Part shown: piece after piece, positions 33,501 to 46,600 of the stretch
Numbering within the stretch: position 1 is the first letter of the stretch
Layout: each line of letters begins with the position of its first letter
Assembly (NCBI GenBank): GCA_037447655.1
Contig: JBBHKE010002239.1
Span: 1 to 49,051, forward strand
DNA length: 49,051 nucleotides
Source: Zygnema cylindricum
Lineage: Eukaryota > Streptophyta > Zygnematophyceae > Zygnematales > Zygnemataceae
Direction: 5' to 3'
Translations under genes and position numbers: made by a program
The notes under the pieces: generated by a model
The model's database searches: none
What the model was told of the DNA's origin: nothing
Seen by the model: only the letters and a program-made list of their open reading frames with translations

Positions 33501-36500
33501 TAAAAATAATTTTGATAAAGTTTGGCTTTTCATTTTCTTAAGCAAATGGGATGGGCACACCTAGCCCTCGTCTTTTTATGTTACCCAGATGGTTTGCCAT
33601 TGCAGTCTTTTTAATAAATATTATTTAGCCCACTCAGCAGTCAATGTTCATGCAGGACTAACACCCAGTGATAAGCTTGGACCATGCATTCCACATGACA
33701 TCAACCCTTACTACACAAAGAATCAGCCCAGCACCTTTTTATGGTAAGATAGATTACGCATGATGTGCTTCTTGCTGAATGGAGAACTGTAATATGGGAC
33801 AAACAACGTAGGCTAGAAATGCCTCGATCCGGATGGTCACGTGCCATTTTCTCATAAAGAAGAGAGCACAACTAGGATAATCTCTCATAAGTGTTCAAGA
33901 GCATTGCATCATGTAGAGCAAGTGTAAGTGAGCTACACACAATATACAGGCTTTCATAAAGCTTTAAGAATAAGTGAATAATTGCCAGCCTTAGGCCGAG
34001 AAAATGACATATTGAACCTACTCACGCCTTTTCCACATGCAAAAAGACAGGTCAGCTTGCATCCAGCACTTACTTGCCTTCTAGCAAGCAAACAGTTTTA
34101 CTTTCCATTAAAAAGAGAAACAACTACAAAGGGACTTCCATACAACAAAAAATGCCTAAATGGAACAAGACTCATGCCTAAATATGTAATGCCTTCAAAA
34201 ATCAAGAGTACAAATTGATGCCTGGCGACCTTCCCAGTATTTGCAGGATAATGTACAATGCTCACAGTAATTCATGAGATATCCAAAGGAAAAAATCAAT
34301 TGAACCAATTTTAGTCCAGTGCCTTAAATGGACACCATCCAAACGGAATCGCAACACCAAATTGGCTTGCCTCCATCTGATGACGACATAGGAGAGAACA
34401 GAGGAAAGTACAAGCTTTCCGCTTCCCCATGTCATAAGTAAGGCGTCAAGGCTGAATACATAAAAGAGGAAGGATAAACATAAAACAAGCCTTAATTGAC
34501 CATTACAAAGGAGCAACAATATTTTTGCTGGTTCCCGAATACTTGTCTTTTGTCTTCTGTATGAACACTATCGTTTCATGAAGACGCATATGAGATTCAC
34601 AGCTAAATGAACAGGAAGCTAGGAAGAACCTGAGCTGTATATTGTTGGAAATACAATTGCTGTCCATATTTACATGAGAAAGTTATGCCAAAAAAGACTT
34701 TCATGCCCAAACAAGGGGTTTCAATTCCAGTTTGTTACAAGAGTGACAGAGGAAAAGCACACAAAACAGTGAGCCAATGACTTACGACACATTATTATAA
34801 AAGTTGGAAGTAGCCTGCTTATCATAGCGTTAATAGTGCCGTGGTTACTTTATGTATAGGGAAAAAACAAAACAAAGCAAGGAAATGCCTAAGCATGATG
34901 CTTGTGTGGCAACTCATTCAGATGTTGAATGCTTAACGGGATACCACAGATGGTCCATGACCACAACTAACATGCCCTCACAATTTGATGTGCTGCCCCT
35001 ACTTCCAACATTAAAGTAACAACGTTTGCTATGCAACGGGTACTCCATGTCATTCCTCTTACACTGTTCTCATTCCCAACTCACATGTCAGATTCTTTTT
35101 GACAATCAGACTCCAGCTTTAGACTTCCTTCGACAATTAGACATGGAAAAAAATACACTGCCCGTCGGTATAAGGGTTAATCACTCTAATTCGAGTGAGG
35201 GCTTTTTTGGAATCATAAATTAGCGATAATAGCACTCTTTAGTCGAGTGGCCCATAAAGCGCTACGTGGCAAATCATAATTTTCTGTAGTTTATTTTCAT
35301 TGAAGTGTTCACTAATAATTCACTAACCTTAATCATGAGGGGCGGTGTAGTGTTTTGTACCGGGCTCCCACCTAACGGGATTTTACAGACTACCTGATGG
35401 CAAAAAGCTCAATACGCCTTGCGACCATTAATTGATGATCGACAATACATATGTTATTTATCGTATATACTATGTGTTGTAGACTCGATAATTTTTTTTA
35501 TGGGTTTTTTTGAACAGAACTAGACGGTTTAAACCCTGTTTTGGACATTTCGAACCGAAGCAAACCGTCAGATTTTGTCGAGCCAAGCCACCCAAAAAAA
35601 ATCTTAGAAAATATAGAAAACATGCTAAAACATGCTGGGAAACTCTAAAAGCTGCTTTGTCACATGTGTTGTACTAATTTGTACATGATTCGAGTATTAA
35701 CACGCGATTTTGTTTACTTTCATTCACACATACTTCAGCACTTTCATACTTTTGGACCATACTACACTATTAGCTTTAAAGATTAATTAGTACGACTGTT
35801 TGCGTTAACAATTCTAGTGGACAGTTGTAGACCGCCATAAAGGATTAGCGATAAGAAAAAAAAAAAAAAAATTAATAACGTCACACAAAATATTGATTAC
35901 ACATCGCAAAATTCCTTTTCAATATATAAAAACCATACATCAAATATTGAGGTATCCCAAAAGGTACACATGTTGGTTATCGGTAAAAGCTTGGTCTCAA
36001 CCCTAAAAAACATACGGGAAGCCACAAGGGGGGTCCCTGCATGCTGCGGAAAGCAGCTACAAAGCCCCCCACTCGGAAAAGACAGGTGGAAATACTTTCA
36101 ATATGCTGCCACTAACTAACCTTCCTCTTCAGGGGGTTGTATCCACACACAACCATGTGGCATCCACTTAAACCATCGCATGATAGCTAGCCTAATTGCA
36201 AAGAAAGAGAATTATTCGACAAGAAATGTAAACTGTACTTTCCAAAGGTCAACACGACTGTCCTTAGTGCTTTCCCAAACTGAACTCAAGAGGGTATGGA
36301 TGGACAGGACAAGAGGAGGCTGAATAAAAAACAAGTATCACATATCCACACCTGAAATGAGCATATAAGTGCCCCTGCATAATGGCTTGGTGAACGACCT
36401 ACAAAAGTAAATCAACTGATCTCCATGTCTTAGCATATTCTTCACAGGTCATGAAATGGAAATGCGCTTCCCAGACAAAAACTTGAAGAAAAGCTACTTC

Positions 36501-37244
36501 AATGAGGCAACTCACCGTCACAAACATGTTTGAAAACCAAAGCGACATCAGGAGGCGCATCCTCCAAAACAAAAAAGGTGCTTGTAAGAAGAGTGAGAAG
36601 GGAAAAGAAGTAACGATCCGATGGTCACTGCATTAGCGAGCCAATCAGCATAAGCCGCTATGGTTAATGAGGTTGCAAATAGCACCATAAATCAAGGTGC
36701 TTTGAATTACAACCTGAAATCAAAAATAAGCATCCAAATTTTACCAATCTCAAGGTTGTAAAATGCTCAAGGAGATTTGCGAATAGGCAGAAAACTGATT
36801 AGAGTAGGTAAGCAAACCAATTGGCGTCATGTAACCTTTTTTACATTGGTAATTATAACCATTGTTTTCCATCCATGGGGCATGTGCAGACACTGAGAAA
36901 GATGCTCCTTTACCAACTATCAACATGCTTCTGAGGCTCATGGTTCAAACCACTGCAATAAGTTTAAGGCTTTCAATTCCCTTGCAAACCCTAAATGACA
37001 ATATTTCTGTTTTCCAGTAATGTGGGAATCCTGCAGAGCTCTTAAGAGCTTTACCTATCCTGGTTTGTGCTCCCTAGCAATGTCTGAATCCTGCTGAGCT
37101 CTTAAAAAAATTAAGCTACCCTGGTTGCGTTCACAACCAATTTGTCATCCCCGCTTTGCTAGGCATTACATGGCCTCACTTAGCACAAGAAAGAAGCGAG
37201 TCTATTGTAAACATCCAGCGTAGGGTCAGAAACAGCTCCAGCAA
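30595..37244. other. 6.6 kb gene-free intergenic stretch
   Basis: AT-rich with no conserved frame. Small structures seen are an 11-bp hairpin at 31589-31614 (GATACACTACA, loop GTCT, complement), a short homopolymer A at 35855-35871, a segment at about 33535-33630 resembling the 3' tail of the 5815-8340 retroelement, and a 60-bp tandem duplication at 37017-37140 (aatcctgc(a/t)gagctctta). Nothing else recognised. Confidence 0.55.
33535..33630 (+). repeat. Possible 3' tail of a related non-LTR retroelement
   Basis: GATGGTTTGCCATTGCAGTC followed by TTTTTAATAAA parallels AATGGTTTACCATTGCGC followed by TTTTTAATAAA at 8307-8336. This would be a severely 5'-truncated insertion. Similarity is short, so only moderately supported. 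Confidence 0.4.
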
Positions 37245-37550
37245 TCATGCATCTGACTCTGCCAGTCTCCTAGCAGCCTCTTCATGCGCCCAACCGACTA
37301 GGCTGGTGTTTGGACGGGAGGAAAGACCGACTGTGAGAATCACAGCCGAAACAGCCATGGTGAGATAGTAAGGTGCCTCCCAATCCTCCCACTCTCTCTT
37401 TACTCCAGGAGGGCGGGGCGTCTCTCCAAATATATCTCCTGTAGGCTCTCGTGTGCCTGGGCCCCACCAGCTGCCCGCCGGCTCCCCGCCGCCCCTTGGG
37501 CGAAGAGCTCGGCGAACCACCCCTCCGGATCTCCGCAGAAGGCTCTGCAT
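37245..37550 (-). CDS. NDUFB11: Mitochondrial complex I ESSS subunit (NDUFB11 homologue), 101 aa
   Basis: ATG at 37548-37550, TGA at 37245-37247. The frame is open further upstream but only by a GTG, and the ATG gives a good presequence. Residues 1-20 (MQSLLRRSGGVVRRALRPRG) are basic and amphipathic, as for mitochondrial import. GDIFGE..PPG then KREWEDWEAPYYLT is the plant ESSS signature, followed by one membrane span (about 63-77) and the tail SSRPNTSLVGWAHEEAARRL, matching the P-x-(T/S)..WA-x-x-(E/Q)A-x-x-RL ending of plant homologues. Role: accessory membrane-arm subunit of NADH:ubiquinone oxidoreductase, inner mitochondrial membrane. The length is normal for the family and the region is GC-rich. 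It is divergently arranged with the Sec14-like gene starting at 38383. Confidence 0.88.
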   Translation of the reverse strand: MQSLLRRSGGVVRRALRPRGGGEPAGSWWGPGTREPTGDIFGETPRPPGVKREWEDWEAPYYLTMAVSAVILTVGLSSRPNTSLVGWAHEEAARRLAESDA

Positions 37551-38382
37551 TGCCTCTGGCTCGGGCAGACGCGAGGAAGAGCGAGGAAAGGTACGCTTCT
37601 GTAGCAGCAGCAGCACAAGACACAGATGATGGCAGCTCGATTGCGGTCAGGGCGTGATGACCATCAGACATCCGGTATGTTCTGAAAGTGCGGAAATCGC
37701 ACGAAATCATACTTTAGTGCGTACAATTGGGTACATTACGCTTCAGTGCATTACAGTTCAGTTCTGTGCAGTTCAGTAGAGTATCGTACATTGCAGCTGA
37801 ACTGCATTGTACGTTTCTAATTCACAGTTACGCAGAGATGGCAACAAAAGTTTGAACAGTCCATCAAAACCAAGCGTGCTGTTTGTCTATGTTGTTGCGT
37901 TAAGGACACCCTGCGTGCACTTCCGATTCCGAACAGATTTCAAAACTGTACGGCGCGCATGGAGACGAAACGGGCGTGAAAGTTCGGAAACTTTGGGACG
38001 TCCATGAGAGTGCGGTAAGGGATGCCCGTACAGAAGAATCCCATACCGGAACTCCACGTGCATTATAAAGTCAGGACACGTGTCGACCGTAGGCAGAGGA
38101 GCTTGTCGGCTGCCACTCTTCTGTCATGCCCGACCAGGAGAATGGATCTTGGATTCTCCCGTCTCTCGTCTCCCGTCCAACACGAATCAAAGCGTAAAAG
38201 ATCCCGTCGTGTCGGATGTCCCTCCCGAATATCCACAACCGAGCGCCTGCACTACGCAGCGCCGCAATTAAAACCGGCCGTCAGAAAAACTGCAGCAGCA
38301 GAGGCAAACTGCTGCGGAAGCCGGCATGGCCTAGCGGGAGTCGGCAGGCAGTGAGCTGTCGGTTCGATTGATCTGTGGCAGG
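37551..38382. promoter_or_regulatory. Shared divergent promoter region (ESSS / SFH-A)
   Basis: This 832-bp gap separates two outward-reading ATGs. It holds CAGTTCAGT-type short repeats at 37738-37810, a TATAAAG word at about 38064-38070, and the perfect palindrome GACACGTGTC (G-box/ABRE core) at 38075-38084. Confidence 0.5.
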
Positions 38383-41300
38383 ATGGACGAACAGGATGCC
38401 AGGTGGAGCAAGGATGGATGCGGAAATGGCAATACCGTTGTGACGTCAGCAGCAGACGTTCATTCGTCAAGTGTGGCTAGACGGAGGAGGCCCAGCGAGG
38501 TGGTCGACGTGCTGCATGCCATGGAGGATGTGCGCTTGGAGGAGGAAGTGCAGGCGGTGGAAGAGTTCAGGAAGGAGCTAGCAAAGGAGGGGAACTTGCA
38601 GTCGATCCATGGCGACTACCACACTATGCTCAGGTAGGAGGAAATGCGCTTCCTTTAAACAGACAGGTCTGCGTGAATTGGAAGGCTGTTGCTCGCTGTC
38701 ATGTTCAAGGGATCTTACATTTCCTGCCAAAGGTCTGCGAATGGTTCTCAATGTGCCTGAATTAGTGTGGATTATGAGCCGTGACGCGGTGACTGCGTCT
38801 GCTATGTGTGGAAGGTGATCCATCCGCCTTGGAGGCAATGTAGTGTATTGACATGCGAGTCAGGAAGTACACAAGAGTGGTTCTCTCTATCCCTCTCCCT
38901 CTCCCTCTCCCTCTCCCTCTCTCTCTCCCTCTCCAGCACCCTCTCCCTCTCCAGCACCCTCTCCCTCTCCCTCTCCATCTCCAGCACCCTCTCCCGCACT
39001 CTCTCGGCACCCTCTGCTTCTTCCTCTCCCTCTCCCTCTCCCTCTCCCTCTCTCTCTCGAAATTGACGAGCTTCTAATCGGAATTTGGTCGTTAGCCACC
39101 ACCTTGACATAATCTTTTATTTTTTATGACAAAATACGGACAGGTTTGCGATTCGTTCCGTTATCCCCTCTGTTGGTCTAACTTGCAGGGTTTTCAACAT
39201 CTCTTGATGATTTGGTAGCTGGATCAAAAATGCAAGTTCTGCTCTTGGAAAACAGTTTGGCAAGAAGATAGCTGAATTTCATGTTGTTACTGGTCTCCTT
39301 TGATGTTCATAATTCCATTTTATGTCATTTTGAAAATGTCATTATTTAGCGAAGGCTTGGCTGTCGGTATAATTTTTTTTCTTATTCTCTGGATTTTAGG
39401 TTTTTAAAAGCCAGAAAGTTTGACATCAACAAAACGAAGTTATTGTGGGTGGATTGGCTGAAGTGGAGAGAGGAGTTCGGGTTTGACGATTTGACGAAGG
39501 TGCGTGGAAGCCAGTCACATGCTTTTTTGCCACATGCAATTTTTTTTATTTTTTTTCCTTCTGAAAATGCTTGTCTTTTGACGCATGACTAGTCACAATT
39601 GACTCCTTTCCATTTCCTTGCATTAAACGGGTTATTCTATTTCGTAAAAGCAAGATTCACAGTCGTGTGATTTTCATACATGCATGTCCATTTTCCCTGA
39701 AACGGGTCGATCATGAAATTTTCAGAATTTTAAATTTGATGAACTCATGGATGTGAAAGAACACTATCCTCATGGCCATCATGGTGTTGACCGAGAAGGA
39801 CACCCCGTTTACATTGAGCTGATTGGAAGAGTGAATGCATCCAAAGTGTTGAAAGCTACCACTATCGATCGCTACATCCATTATCACGTTATGGAGTTTG
39901 AGCGAACATTTAAGGACAAATTTCCTGCATGTACCATTATCGCAGGGAGACACATCGATAAAATTACTGCCATTTTGGACGTTTCTGGACTGGTGAGCTT
40001 TTCTGCTGAACAATTGACATTTGCTAAGTCGTTACGGAGTTGATGACAAAATGTACAGAATACAATTGTAAAAACTTGTTTTTCTGTTCAAGTATTTTTT
40101 CACCTCCAAACACTTACAGAGTTGGAAACCTGTCACATCTGACAACAAGAACTTGGATGACTTTTATTTTGTTCTGAGTTTCCGAGAGACACTGCCACTT
40201 GTTTCACAAGCGACCAGAAATCATCCACGTCAACCGAACCTAAATCAAATGAATTGATGCTACTTTTGCATAAATACTATCATTTAATAGTAATACACGG
40301 TGTAATTTTCTTTTGGGTTTAAGAGGAGTGCTGAACAGAACTAGAATATGGTGTTTTTACAAGCTTGATTATTCGTCATTTTAAAGTGCCTGGGTTTGGA
40401 AATTACAGGGATTTAAAAATTTCACGAATGATGCAAGGACGCTGTTGGCGAAACTTTCCAAGATTGACAGCAGCTATTACCCTGAGGTTTTTTTCTTTCT
40501 TTTTTTCCTTCTTCTGGTCAGTTGTGTCTAATGTTGAACCCTTTGCACCCAGACACTGTTTTTTTTTCCTAATTTGCAACAATAATCAAATGTCATCCAT
40601 TTTCACGCGGAACACATTTTTTCCTCTTTCTTTTTGCAGACCTTACACAGACTCCTTGTTTTGAATGCTGGACCAATTTTCAGAACCATTTGGATGACCG
40701 TGAAGAGGATGATGGACCCAAGAACAGTTGCAAAAATTCAGGTATGTTTTAGACCAGTTTCTTTGCATTTAAACTTCTCAAAGAAATAGACTTCAAACTT
40801 TTCAGGCATTGTTATGGAGGTTTCCCTTCATTTTTCCTGCTTTAAGTTCAGTCGGTTTTTTTTAAATGTCAGTGGACAAAATATCGACTGATAATGTACA
40901 TTCTCTGTTGGGGGTCGCAGATCTTAGGAGCTAACAGAGATAAACTGTTCGAGGTAATTGATCCCAGGTGAGATACCTCCTTTTGAAAGTGCTCACTAAA
41001 CTCCATTTTGGAATTCTAGAAACAGAACCATTAGTCAATTCAGACTGGTTTACAAATGCAGCCAGCTTGTGGATATTTTGGTCAATTGGTTTTACGATTT
41101 CTGGGCCTTTTCATCCGCTCTAGTTTGGTCCTTACAAGTTTTTGTGCACCGTCTCATGCTTCTTTTCCACGAATGTTGGCATTTCTATGGATTTCGGTCC
41201 GCACTAATATTTGGGTGCTGTAGATGCTCTTTTCCGCCAATGTTGGGATCTTTTATTGGCTGTGGTCCACACTAATTGCGGTGCTTTGTGGCGGTGCAGC

Positions 41301-43056
41301 CAGCTGCCCTCCATCCTGGGGGGCACCTGCACGTGTGAGGGGGTGGAGGGAGGCTGCCTCATGTCGGACAGAGGGCCCTGGCAGGATCCAGCCATCATGA
41401 AGGTCAGGGAAGGGAGGGAGGGAAGAGATGGAGGGAGGGAGGGAGGGGTGGGGGGTGGAGCTGCAGTCGTGGCAATTCCTTGACATCGTGTTTTTGTTGT
41501 CCAGTAATGCCTGTTTGCTGACATGCCTCCCTTACTCTCTCTTCCCCTCCCTCTCCCTCTCCCTCGCCCTCCCTTCCCGCTCTCCCTCCCTCCCTCCCTT
41601 GTCTCTGTCTCCTTCTCTCCCCTGCAGGTGGTCCATCTGAAGCTTGCAGGACAGGTAGAAGACAATGGAGAGGACGACTTGGAGGGAGCAGGATTCTCCA
41701 CGGTATGGAATTAATATGGCCCTGAAACCAATGAAGTTAACTATTTCAATTATTTTAGTTTGTTCCTGTCATGAAACTTTCAGCTGAGTCCCCGTTTTAT
41801 CTGCTTCGGTGCATTTTTAAAGAAAAAAGAAAAACTAACCCTGCAGCTCCTAAGCATCATCGAGTTAGAAAATTAGCGTCAAAACTGATTTGGTTTTGCA
41901 GATTATAGATTGCTCGACGGTAGAAGATAGAGATTTTAAAGAAAGCAGCCTGTAGGAACGAAGCTTACAACACCGGAAATAGTATATATTTCTATAGTAA
42001 GAGATGAGGTGAGCGGTCCTGGTTCAGCTTCGTACCCGATAATAAAGCGCGTTTTGTCATTGCAATAAGGGTTATAAGACATTTGTGTGCTGTTGACGCT
42101 GGATTTGTTTTTTTTTGTTAATGCATAAGGGAATGGAAGTTCACCTGACAAACGTGTCTGTGGGCGAAACCTTCAATTGTTGTTCTGTGTTGTGATGTGT
42201 CTTTTTTTTTGTGGTGTTTTTCTTTTACTTTTTTTGTGCAGTTGAATCCTCTCCCACGAGATGGGTCAGAGCAGGAGCCCTCCCTCATCCCACTGGAAAA
42301 TCTGAATCCCTCTGAAATCTCTACAGAAAATAATACTATTTCTGCTGATGAGTCAGGGCATCTGAAGGAAGACCATGATGATGTCAGCATGAAAATTCCT
42401 TTGAACTCTGCTGACACCGGCATGGAAATTCCTTACGCCTCTGCTGGCGTCAGCACTGCACTCACACCTTCAGTCGCCACCTCAGCAGCCAGCCTCGGAA
42501 AGAAACCATCCATCAAATGTAAAGTGCCGTCTTCTTTGGAAAATCCTTTAAGACATACTTGAAAATGCACAAAGTGAAAATGGATTACACGTTTGTAATT
42601 GAAATCTTACCCAGTAAATGCGAAGTTTACTGCATTTCACATTCCTAAAATAGTAAAATCTGAACTAGAAATGTACCTTATTTTCACACGTTAGAGCTAT
42701 GCTTTAAGAAAGGTTTCGTTTTTGCGACAAGTCCCTTGACTTGCAGCGATACTCGCCACCTGGCTGTCTTCTCCACAACCCTCTGAATTTTCAACTTTGC
42801 TTGCAACATCTATTTTCTCCCTTCCTCTTTCTCACTCTCCTTCTCTCTCTCCCTCGACCTCTAATCTTTGTTTGCCAAAATTGGTTTTTTCTTCTTTGCA
42901 GTGACTCCTATGTTTCCCCGCAAGAGGAGACAGTGGCGTGCTTTTGCTGCCCTTTCTGCATTCGCCATTATTGCCTGGAGGGCTGTCTTGCCGGCTTCGC
43001 TGATTACCAAAAAACATCGTCGCCTGAAAATGGCAGCTGAGATAAAAATAAAATGA
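38383..43056 (+). CDS. SFH-type Sec14-like phosphatidylinositol transfer protein (copy A), 10 exons, 484 aa
   Basis: Exons: 38383-38633, 39400-39499, 39726-39992, 40409-40486, 40640-40741, 40921-40967, 41300-41402, 41628-41702, 42242-42518, 42902-43056. Phases agree throughout. About 60-117 is CRAL-TRIO N ([29 protein letters not shown]). About 130-300 is the Sec14 lipid-binding lobe with [58 protein letters not shown] and [23 protein letters not shown] Ser/Thr/Glu-rich linker follows, then a short hydrophobic stretch (about 447-465) flanked by basic residues. Known family role: exchange of phosphatidylinositol and other lipids to stimulate phosphoinositide signalling in polarised growth. It is shorter than angiosperm SFH proteins and lacks the usual C-terminal coiled-coil/nodulin region. 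The basic FRGGLKKRR-type N-terminal motif of copy B is missing. A further exon may exist at 43488-43641. Confidence 0.9.
38880..39060 (+). repeat. CTCTCC / CTCTCCAGCACC minisatellite in SFH-A intron 1
   Basis: Hexamer CCCTCT runs are interrupted four times by CTCCAGCACC-type units. It lies in the first intron. The first intron of copy B also carries a CT tract. Confidence 0.85.
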
Positions 43057-43487
43057 AGTAACAACCCTTTCGCGCTCTCCATTTTCTGCGGCTTGACTCT
43101 TTGCAAATGCAAAACGTGGATGTAAGATCTCATCTCGGAGCTGAATCGTGTGAATCTGGTGCATCTCCTGGTATCAGATTTTCACGTGCAAGTTCTGTCA
43201 CCCATTGGAACTTTGCGCGACTTCATTATAATCATCACCATTATCATCTTCATAAAATTGTATCTTCCAACAGATTATTTTCGGGGCATTTGGAGTATAC
43301 CATGTGCTCAGAATATATGACCGGTGTCACATCACCCATGACTGCATACAATATCTGTGCAGTCTCAGGCAGTCACAGGTGTCATTCAAGTTGTTCATGC
43401 TGTGATAGTTTTTGTTTTTCCCATTTTTATTATTTTTCCTGTTATTGATTCTAGATGTGACCCGAATGTATTTTCTTTTGTGTGCAG

Positions 43488-43641
43488 ACATAGGTTAAAT
43501 TCTACACCTGGGAATTTCTTGGACCTGCGAGACGGCCTTCTGGGAAACCGGCAGTCACCAGCCTTGAAGTTTTTCATGGGGAATGTGAGGTTTATGAGGC
43601 AGTATGCTGCAAACTTAAAGACTAGGCTCCACCATCAATAG
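43488..43641 (+). other. Candidate extra 3' exon of SFH-A (unlinked)
   Basis: After a TTTTCTTTTGTGTGCAG acceptor, the frame HRLNSTPGNFLDLRDGLLGN continues through FFMGNVRFMRQYAANLKTRL to TAG at 43639-43641. It reads like real protein with balanced composition. It would need a donor in phase 2, which I could not find convincingly in exon 10. It may be an alternative 3' end or an exon of another transcript. Confidence 0.35.
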
Positions 43642-46600
43642 TTAATAGGGGATTGAATTGAAACCACACAGGGTTGATGTCTGGCGTTTGCATCATGTAA
43701 CATTTTTGGCAACACTTTTGTCATTTTCGGTGCGATCTTTACATTAGGAGCTTGCGAATAGGCAGGGTAAATATAGCCTAGGTTGCCATATAGGAGAGGA
43801 GAACGCATATATATTTTTTAAATTGGTTGGTAAATTAGATGCGATAAGGTGATCTTAGTCTTGCTCCCAAATTGATACAATTTCTTCGAGCGTTATCTAT
43901 ATGGGATGTTGTTCGAGTGCAAGATGTGTATAAACGTGTGTTAACAGGTAAATTGTCGTTTCTATATGTGAACACAGGCAGCTTTGAGTCTCTTTGTTTG
44001 GATTCATGATTCTTTGTCGCTTTTGTTTGTGCTTTCACTTCATCCTTATTCAGATGGGTTTCCTTTGCATTTTACTTTATCCAACACTACTGAATTTTTC
44101 AGCTAAGTTTGTGAATGAATCAATTTTATGCTTCACCTAAACGGAAGTCAAATGTAAGCTCTATTGTTTTGAATTGAAGTGACTTTTTGAAAAAACGTTC
44201 CAATTTGTTCATTTTGGCTATATTTATTGACCATCGGATGTTCTATACGAACGCAAAGCTGAGATTTAAAATTATTGGCTCCATTGCTGAAAATTTGGGC
44301 ATGCATTTCGTCGTCATAGTTTTGTAGGAGGGAATGGTGTATCGCAATGTTCAATTGGGACAGTCCTCACTGAAATTCATGTGTAGTACAATATCAAATT
44401 ATAGTTGAACGTTGAAATACTGCCAAAACATGTTGGGGTAGACTGTCATGACTACCCTGTTTCATGAGCTCAGCTACAAAATAAAAGAACGAAATTAGCC
44501 TTAAACTATAACTGTGATTGCTAGTTTAAACTGGTTGTTTGCCATTATTGGGCGGTTGTGAAAAACTTGTGGTAGTGATTTGATGGTTTGGGTGACTGTC
44601 TTTAGAGCCATACTGACCTAAGCATGATTTGTTATGCATCGGGAAGTGTAAGTTCACACAATGTGGTGTGGCATCGGCGGAATATCTCAGTACCGCAGCG
44701 TCACAGTAAATGTTGGAATTTTTTGTATTAGAATCAAGCACTGGCACGTTATCCTGGGCACTTCTTCAGTAATCGCCTCAAATTTTGACACTGCATGAAT
44801 ATGTTGCAATTGGTAAACTAACGGCTGCAATAATGTGCACAACAAAGGTATAACTAAGCTGGACGGGGCTTCTTTCGATCTTTGGGCATCTCCCGTTCAT
44901 GCCAACTATTCGCTAACAAAGAGCTTTATTACCGAATATTTCTTTAATCATATCTAAGGAATTGGTGTCAAATTGCCTCGAAAATTCTCGTTCCTTGGCT
45001 AGAGTACTCATGCTCTTGTCTCCATCATGCCTCGTGTCCCTATCCCCATCATCCCTCCTGTCTCATACTGTGACCCCCCTTTATACAAGTCACTTTTGGA
45101 GGCCGCGTGTATTCTTCCTCACCGTTGTGCCGATATACTTTCCTCTAGTATCGGAACCAACTAATAGTTCAAGAATGAACCTCTGATAAGGTTGTCGCCA
45201 CCACTCAAACCTGAGCTTCTTGAAACGGCTTACCTTACCTTCAACTCTCAAGTAGCATTTGTAGGATCCCATCCTTATATCTGCTATTGCAACAATGGAT
45301 CATCTTGATGTTTTGGACTTTCCTCAGCAGGCGTGCTGGATTTACGACATTTTAACCTGATCTCGGGAGTTTAGTTACATTCTAAGGGTTCTGTTGGTAG
45401 TGTTCTGTGGTTATGACAACTTATTTTGGTTCTCTTATTGGTTTTACTCGCGACTTCATCTTGTCCCTTTAACTTCTCATCTTTATTCGCCATTGTTTTT
45501 TGTTGCAGTGCTCTCGGGTTTTTGTTGTTTGACCTTGTGTGACACTTTTTCAGTTTCATTTTGCTCTTCCATTGACTTAGGTGGTCTACTACCATGATTG
45601 TTTTAATCAAGCTTATTTACTCTAATCACCGTGAACATTGTAGTATAAATGGGTCCAGCGCACTACGGTAGGTTTAATTGTAATGGGTTAGTACCATATT
45701 GAATGTAGGCCAACAAAAGTGGCGGTAGCACATTTCATGGTCATGTTTCTTGAAATAGAAAAGCAATAGACATCAAACCTCCCTGTCGTATAAAACGTTA
45801 TTCGCCGCTTTTGAGTTAACAACAAAACAGTAAATATTTAACACTCTAAGGGCGACTGTTGAAATCGGCGTATTGTCAACGATACACAAAAGAATAAAAA
45901 GAAAATCATAAAAAGTCCAGTGTTTGGTATAAAGTTCGAACTTAAAGAAGAGTATCGACTATCGACGGTAAAATCACATCCCAAACTTTATCCCGGGGTT
46001 CTCCATGTGCGTAGCGCACAGTTTTACACTTTTACGCATAGAGCCTGGCAGATGAAGCTCGCCCCTCGTGAATTTATGAAAACGACGTGCGTACCGTGCA
46101 CACCTTTAGAGCATCCGACCGCCTCCAGAAAAACCTCGACAGGACACGAATAAGATCCAAGAAAGCGTGTCCATCGACGGTTAGGATCTACCTAGCTGAC
46201 TCGGTTTCCTTGTTCGCCCACCGTATTTCCTCCCGTCTTACTGTATTTTTTGACGGGTTGTGAAACGTGTCTAAAGCGACAAAAATAATGACGGATAGCA
46301 TGGCGTCATACGACAAGGACATTTCCAGCGGTTTTTACGCGTGCCGCCCAATCCGCGTAGCTTTAGGCCACCGAAAAAAAAAAAAAAAAAAATATGCCGC
46401 CCTTCGATTCCACTTGCGTGGCAGTACGCTCCCGCAACGGCTTACACGTGTCAGAACCGAACTGACTCTCGCGTACAGTTAGATCCCGCGTTGTCCCACG
46501 GACCGCATCTGACCGACGTGTCACGCAACTTTTTTGTCGTTTATGCTGTTTGTCACGTACCGTCCAAACTTATGTGTGGACCTTTTTCGCCTGCAAACAA

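Noticed and set aside
38322-38372. tRNA-like A-box/B-box pair (TGGCCTAGCGGG and GGTTCGATT)
   Set aside because: The acceptor and T-stem do not pair, so no cloverleaf forms. Probably chance words in the SFH-A 5' leader, at best a decayed SINE head.
38880-39060. Serine/leucine-rich coding frames in CTCTCC repeats
   Set aside because: Low-complexity intronic DNA that is open in several frames on both strands.
41204-41701. 165-codon minus-strand frame opposite SFH-A exons 7-8
   Set aside because: Shadow of real exons and a GA-rich intron.
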